Below, piece after piece: positions 58,720 to 64,000 of a DNA stretch of 64,000 nucleotides. Where the stretch lies: assembly GCA_905250025.1 (NCBI GenBank), contig CAJNOJ010000043.1, forward strand, positions 248,001-312,000, in the 5' to 3' direction. The notes under the pieces are model-generated. The model did no database searches. It saw only the letters and a program-made list of their open reading frames with translations, and was not told the DNA's origin. A program made the translations under genes and the position numbers. The first letter of the stretch is position 1, and every line of letters begins with the position of its first letter. This DNA comes from Adineta ricciae. Its lineage: Eukaryota > Rotifera > Eurotatoria > Adinetida > Adinetidae.

Positions 58720-59093
58720 TACTAGCATCTGGCGTACTTCGTCTTCTCAAAACTGAAAAAGCACATTTCTCGGTCCCATNATAGTTTAGATTAGTGGGAT
58801 GCCATATCCGTAGATCGGTACGCTACCGATATGGAAAACATGTGATAAAAGTCGTGTAATTTGAACGAATAAGGTGAGTACAAGTTTTGTTCTCGTTCAT
58901 TTCTTCATGCTTGATGGAAAGAGAAAAATTTAACTTATCTGATCTATTGGATTAATTCATCTTCATTATTTCAAGAGAACAAACTAATCAGCGACTTTAG
59001 TATTAGAAATATGGTGCGAAGAATGGAATCTCAAGTGCGTTTGATTCGCTTGTAAAAGGGGGAATATTCAGAATCGATACTATAGTGTACATT

Positions 59094-59369
59094 TCAATTG
59101 CCGCTGGAATGAGTTCTACTAGTTAAATCGTGTTCATTCATATCAATAAATACGTATACAACATCATCATCGATATATTTATTTTGATAGTCTCGACATG
59201 TTCGCCTTATATGAATCAATTCCAATCTGGTTCCAGCTCTGCTCTGTACCTCTTCAATTTCTTTCCTAACGGTTGTCTTTTCAATATATTTTACAGTTAA
59301 AGTTTGTAAGTTTGGTCTAGGTATTTGTTGTGAATAACGACATATGCGTTCGTACTTTGTGCTATACAT
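59094..59369 (-). CDS. Short ORF, possible gene fragment
   Basis: 91 codons from a genuine ATG, hydrophilic and with plausible composition (RAGTRLELIHIRRTCRDYQN). The beginning (LQTLTVKYIEKTTVRKEIEE) resembles the LRR-type tails of F-box genes such as the one at 61746, but the match is too weak to assign. It could be a relic of a duplicated F-box gene or chance. Confidence 0.25.
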   Translation of the reverse strand: MYSTKYERICRYSQQIPRPNLQTLTVKYIEKTTVRKEIEEVQSRAGTRLELIHIRRTCRDYQNKYIDDDVVYVFIDMNEHDLTSRTHSSGN

Positions 59370-59567
59370 GACTAGTGTATATTCGTTGATGGCATTGTTC
59401 AGGTTTCGAACAAAAGAAAAGTTAGTACTTTCGAGTGAATAGACTGTTGGAACTCACGCTACGTATAGACGTCATATAGCGAATTAATGGATGAATATGC
59501 AGTAGTACGATAATAATACATTTTCAGCATGCAAATAAATATTTTCGTACTTTCAATTCTCTCATTA

Positions 59568-59685
59568 GGAGAATTGGTCAAGGAGAAAAGGCAGACTTGT
59601 GGATTTGAAGTACTTTAAGCTACTTGGAGCTACTTTTCTACTTCAAGTCTGCCTTTTCCTCTTGGGATTAACACTACGATTCTCC
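59568..59685. repeat. Foldback (nested inverted repeat)
   Basis: Inner arms AAAAGGCAGACTTG (59586-59599) and CAAGTCTGCCTTTT (59644-59657) pair perfectly over 14 bp. Outer arms GGAGAAT (59568-59574) and ATTCTCC (59679-59685) also pair. The loop has ACTT-rich short repeats. It could be a miniature inverted-repeat element or the decayed end of one. Confidence 0.7.
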
Positions 59686-60034
59686 CATACTGGATATTTT
59701 TATAAGCATCATTGCCCGTCTATATATATCTAATTTACATCTCGCATATACATGTTCGTTATATCATGTAACGACAATAACATAGATGTCATAATTTGTT
59801 TTTATCTAAATATGCGTTCGGCAGTATGTACTGATGCTTAAACTATTCAATAAAATCAAAGGATATTAGTGATCATCTTCGCTCTTACTAGGATCTGAAT
59901 ACAGATCAGATATTCACACACTTGTTGCACACGGTAATAAATAATATGAACGTTGTGCAATAACGTGTCATTGCACCATGATGGTATACGATTGTGACAT
60001 TCCTTTTGACGATGGCTTCCATGGCTTTTTTACA

Positions 60035-60042
60035 CTATATAA
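60035..60042 (+). promoter_or_regulatory. TATA box candidate
   Basis: TATATAAA lies 58 bases before the ATG at 60101, the clearest TATA-like element in front of any gene in the window. Confidence 0.55.
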
Positions 60043-60100
60043 ACTCTCATTTTGCAGCTAGAGTTCATAAAACACTTCGTTAACTCCCTCATATCACAAT

Positions 60101-61090
60101 ATGGTTGCGATCACTCGAGCGACTCTAGCAAGTCGACTACAATCGTCAAACATAAAAACCAATAAAACACGTGCTGCAAAAGGCAAAGTTACCAAACAAA
60201 AGAAAAGAACAGCTAAACAACGAACAGCTCCCTCATCATCATCATCTAATACTACTACTGTTAGTAGCAATACTGCAACTATTTCTGCTCCATTACAAGC
60301 ATACAATGATGTCAAAGGCAAAAGTGACATTACCGATGCACTGGCATACGATTGTCATTGGAATCCAATTGGAAGAGAATACGATCTTGGAAGAGATGGT
60401 GCATTCATGGGATTTAGTATTCTGATCGGACAGTTGTATATAGGTATCCCCGATACTCAGATGCAAAACTCAATTGATGCACTGAAAGTGAAAGGATTTC
60501 ATGTGAAACACGTCAAAACTGAAGATGATTGTATTAAAGAACTCGATTCAAATCAATATCAAGTCGCATGGATCATAAGTAATTCGGACATCACAAATCG
60601 TAATATCATTCCCTCGATGACAACTTTTCATTCGAATGGTGGTGCAATATTTCTCTTTGCGGATAATACGCCATATGTTTCTCATGCAAATGAGTTCCTT
60701 GGTAAAAAATTTGGTGTGACTGTCGAGGGAGATTACCATGGTGCAACAACATTGACTTATGCAGAGAATGGCCATCAACAAAAAGGACACTTTGGTCAAC
60801 ATGAGATCTTCACTGGAGTGAAAAACTTATACGAAGGTGTCACCATCTGCCATCCAGTGTATTCGACCGAAGAGAGTCGTAAGACATTTGTTCCGATTGC
60901 AACAGCTAGCGATGGAAACACATGCATTGCTGTTTATGATCCACCAGCAAGTTCAACATCGAGTGAAGGGCGAATATGTCTCGATTGTGGATTCACAAAA
61001 TTGTATTGTAATTGGGATGCAGCAGGAACAGCTCGATACATAGTGAATGCTAGTTGTTGGTTATTGCGAATCGAAAATCGTTTCACTTAG
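60101..61090 (+). CDS. Intronless GATase1/ThuA-like protein
   Basis: 329 residues in one exon. Residues 1-65 are Lys/Arg/Ser/Thr-rich and low complexity. From about 70 the protein looks like a flavodoxin/GATase1-like alpha/beta fold: SIDALKVKGFHVKHVKTEDD, YQVAWIISNSDIT, FHSNGGAIFLFADNTPYVSH, EIFTGVKNLYEGVTICHPVY, TASDGNTCIAVYDPP, GRICLDCGFTKLYCNWDAAG. The pattern (GGxIxLFxDN, then a late strand with DCGFTKL) recalls DUF4350/ThuA-type proteins. No canonical Cys-His-Glu triad is evident. The lack of introns in an intron-rich neighbourhood and its place in the accessory region would fit acquisition by transfer; this is inference. Confidence 0.65.
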   Translation: MVAITRATLASRLQSSNIKTNKTRAAKGKVTKQKKRTAKQRTAPSSSSSNTTTVSSNTATISAPLQAYNDVKGKSDITDALAYDCHWNPIGREYDLGRDGAFMGFSILIGQLYIGIPDTQMQNSIDALKVKGFHVKHVKTEDDCIKELDSNQYQVAWIISNSDITNRNIIPSMTTFHSNGGAIFLFADNTPYVSHANEFLGKKFGVTVEGDYHGATTLTYAENGHQQKGHFGQHEIFTGVKNLYEGVTICHPVYSTEESRKTFVPIATASDGNTCIAVYDPPASSTSSEGRICLDCGFTKLYCNWDAAGTARYIVNASCWLLRIENRFT

Positions 61091-61745
61091 AATAGAAGAA
61101 TACAAAATTATTTTTTGCTTTGTGACATATGCTGTTCACATGACTTTCAAAAATACTGTCGATCTCAATCCTTTTTCTTGTTTTGTAATAAAAAATCCAT
61201 TAATCTCATATATACTTTTGTATATATAAACTTAACTGAAACGAATTTAATGAAATTAATTGTTAGTTCGATGATTTGTATGTTTCTGCCAACAATCGTT
61301 TCATACTTAAAGGTAATTTCTGAAAATTTCAAATTGGCAATGACAAAAATGATGGAATACTCCGAATGTATGTTTCACAATACTTGCCTTGTATGCCAGA
61401 AATAACATGTGAAAGAGAAAGTGACCTGAAAACTTCACAAGTGCATACTTTCGATAAAGAATAGAAAGAAAAAACCCACACTTATTGATCGTACCGTATT
61501 CTTCACAAAGATAAAAAAGTCCATGAGTCTTGTAGATGATAAATATGCAATAAAATCGACTATAAATACACGACAGCTAACATCATTTTTACATTGAAAC
61601 GCTGCCTTACCCTGTTAGTATACTTTACCTATAGAGAAGTTACATTCGTGATAATCGATTTACTTTCTAAGTCGATAGGCACTAAGTAGACTTCAGAATT
61701 GTTTCAAACAGTCCCTATGCGTTCTTATTCCAGATATTACGATTA
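61091..61745. other. Spacer between GATase-like and F-box genes
   Basis: AT-rich, with AATAAA-like signal at 61186-61191 (TAATAAAA) for the upstream gene. I see no supported ORF. Confidence 0.4.
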
Positions 61746-63622
61746 ATGTCTTCAACAAGAAAACCTTCTTTGGAAACACTACCGACTGAAATACTTCATC
61801 AAATCTATGATGAACTCGATTCGGAAACAATTGTCTTTTCAATGCGAATCGTATCCAAAAGATTTTATTCAATTACCAATGTTTATAATCGTCTGCAATT
61901 AGATTTCCGTTATATATCGAAATCTCACATGCGAATGATGGCACGTCTCATCGATCCACAAAATGTTATTTCACTTACACTTGCTGATGTAGAGGAGACA
62001 TCCGGTCAAATTCAATTATTTCTTTCTCATTTTTCTACTGACAGATTCATTCGATTGCATTCATTAACGCTCACTTATTTAAATGATGAAGAGTTAGATC
62101 AATTTGCAAAACTGATTCAGAAATCTTCTCTTAGAACTGTGTCGATATCATTTATGGATCCGGAATCGAATCAAGCGAAGCAATTTCTAACATCAATTTT
62201 AGTACGTGAAACCCTTCGCACATTGAAACTTGGAAATGGAGATTGGGTTATTAATGGCACACGATGGCCAAAGCGATGTAAACTGCAGAATATGATTATC
62301 TTTCGTGGATGCGATTGGGACATAGCTCACTTTATTGTTAAATGTTCGTCGAATCTACGAAAACTTACTGTACGATGTATTCTAAAGTATGACATTGATA
62401 AAACGATAACTCTATTACCTGATATGAAACCGTGCAATCATTTATCTTACCTTTCCTTATGTGTAACGACTGATCTAACTATTGAAGATGTCGAGGTATT
62501 TCTCGGGCTTTTTCCTAAATTAACTTATCTTGAATTGGCTTGTCTAAAAGATGGAGCTAATTACTCATTATTCGACGGTCGTAGATGGGAAGATTTTATT
62601 CAAACGAAATTGCCTCTATTGGATCAAATCAAACTCGATCTTGTCTGCTCTGTACGTGGAATTGGTGAAAACGTTCCTACAGTTGAATCATTAATTGCTC
62701 CATTTCGCTCATTGTTTTGGAAAAAAGTGAAACATCTTGTTGTTAATTGCGATGAAGAATACGAGAATGATTATCACAAATTTCATCTTTATTCAACACC
62801 GAGATCTCGAGAAGAATTCGATTATTCTCATCGACGAAAGACAATCGTCAAATCTATATCGAATATTGCTGATTACAATCAGCCGATCATCATCAATACG
62901 AAAAAATTAACTCTAGATTTAAATCCAACAACAAACACAAGCATCCAAGAAAACGTAAGTATTAATAACATTCTGAAGCTTTTGAGTGAATTGTTAATGG
63001 TATAAGATTTTTACACAAGCATGGAATTTCGTTTATTTAGACTAGTTTAACACGACCGTATATATTTCAAAAAGTAACGGAACTTGAGTTATTGATTGAG
63101 CAAGAATGGCCGATCAATGCAATAAAACATCTTTCAACAATGGTTAATTTATTAACTCTTCAAACAATATGCTTAAACTTCAAATCCGATTGCAATTTCA
63201 TCGTCAGTTTAGACACCGAGGTGAAAGCACTATTCGAGCAAACATTGAATTTACGTTCAATACGAATTATTTGTAATGACGACATTGGTATGCAAGTCTT
63301 TGTACGTGATTATTCTGAAAAGTTAATGTTCATAACTCGCAATAGTATTGCTTTGAATTTACCCCGTCATATCAAAACACTTGATATTGAAGTTAAGGAT
63401 GTGGAAGATGCCAAGACAGTATTAGAACATAATAAATATTTGGCACGTGTTACATTTCGGCCAATCTATAGGGGTGAGAGGTTTTCAGATGGTATCGCTG
63501 AATGGATGAAAAACATGAATAGAGATGATACACTTAGAAACGATTGGGGCGTTTTTTGTGGATGCGATGCTTGTGATTCAATTAAAGCTGTTCATCTATG
63601 GCTTTACAATAAATTGGACTGA
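61746..63622 (+). CDS. F-box protein with LRR-like C-terminal region
   Basis: F-box proteins link substrates to SCF ubiquitin ligases. Two exons: 61746-62999 and 63041-63622 (611 residues); an alternative donor GTAAGT at 62955 gives a protein 15 residues shorter. Both keep the frame. The F-box is at residues 8-50: LETLPTEILHQIYDELDSET, IVFSMRIVSKRFYSIT, VYNRLQLDF. The rest has spaced leucine-rich strands (SLTLTYLNDEELDQFAKLIQ, LRKLTVRCI, LSYLSLCV, LTYLELACL, VTELELLIEQEWPI), i.e. irregular LRRs. This architecture is expanded in bdelloids. The 338-bp repeat begins 40 bp after its stop. Confidence 0.85.
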
Positions 63623-63662
63623 ACAATCCATCATATCATATAGTCAGAAAAGACTTTCTTTT

Positions 63663-64000
63663 GTATACCGGGTGTACCAAAAGTTTTGCAACACTTTTTA
63701 TTTTGGTGATATCTGGACTTGAGAAAATGGTAGTTCTTTGATTCCTTTTTTGAATGATAGAGCAAGAAACACTGTATAAGAAATGTATGTAAGAATCCTT
63801 AGTCTTTCTTTGGAAAAATTTTTGTGCGGTCAGCATTAAGTATCTGTCTGAAACGACGATGTCCCCGCGCAATAAAATTAACTGCATATTTTTTATTGTT
63901 TCTTATATATTTTGGCATTTGAAACAGATATCCGTCTGATTCTTCTTTTAAAATTTGCGCGTTGAAGAGCTTCTTCAGAGCTATATCGAACAATCATAAA
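63663..64000 (+). repeat. 338-bp dispersed repeat, copy 2 (runs to window edge)
   Basis: Same orientation as copy 1; begins GTATACCGGGTGTACCAAAA. It reaches the window end, so the element may continue. Confidence 0.8.

Larger units (their letters stand above)
58720..60100. other. Accessory spacer with assembly N, foldback and TATA box
   Basis: Holds an N at 58780 (second assembly join), an AT-rich stretch, a short ORF (59094-59369, minus), a foldback sequence (59568-59685) and the promoter of the gene at 60101. Confidence 0.6.

Overview
The window looks like nuclear DNA of a small, gene-dense invertebrate animal, most likely a bdelloid rotifer. Genes are close together, most introns are about 45-60 nt with GT..AG ends, base composition is AT-rich, and the products are animal orthologues (vigilin, Pol epsilon, Polo kinase, HP1, FoxG, RBBP5, CDK9, EFHC1). 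An ADP-ribosyltransferase/LRR gene and an F-box gene of the kind that is expanded in bdelloids also occur. The species assignment is inference from gene content. All exon models were built by hand from splice signals and remembered family alignments. Nearly all complete models close in frame when the exon lengths are summed.

Layout. 1-6.0 kb: CORVET tether TGFBRAP1/VPS3 (minus, cut by the left edge) with a 2.8 kb intron that holds a small secreted-protein ORF. 7.3-11.6 kb: vigilin. 12.4-13.4 kb: a Helentron-like non-autonomous element. 13.4-21.0 kb: complete DNA polymerase epsilon catalytic subunit, divergent from HP1 (21.3-22.0 kb). 22.7-25.3 kb: Polo-like kinase. 26.0-31.0 kb: a membrane protein, then a large secreted protein with six copies of an unfamiliar VGWxYRYR motif. 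32.1-38.2 kb: katanin p60 (with an in-frame stop), RBBP5, MsrB and a proline-rich protein. 38.3-43.7 kb: FASTK-family protein, an alveolin-like protein and TSEN34. 44.9-45.7 kb: FoxG in a gene-poor stretch. 47.6-49.5 kb: damaged ART-LRR gene. 50.0-53.1 kb: NDUFA4, CDK9 and FCF2/DNTTIP2 in a tight same-strand run with splice-acceptor-like sequences in front of each start. 53.1-55.4 kb: EFHC1. 56.0-56.8 kb: FUBI-eS30 (FAU) and ALG14 fragments, joined at a single N. 57.5-64.0 kb: accessory region with a secreted helical protein, two copies of a 338-bp repeat, a foldback sequence, an intronless GATase-like gene and an F-box/LRR gene.

Most genes are housekeeping: replication (Pol epsilon), mitosis and microtubules (PLK1, katanin), chromatin (HP1, RBBP5), transcription elongation (CDK9), RNA processing (TSEN34, FCF2), cilia (EFHC1) and mitochondria (NDUFA4, FASTK family). 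The parts most worth a second look are the VGWxYRYR protein, the katanin nonsense codon, the decayed ART domain, the nested gene, the trans-splicing/operon signature and the two hidden assembly joins (N at 56327 and 58780).
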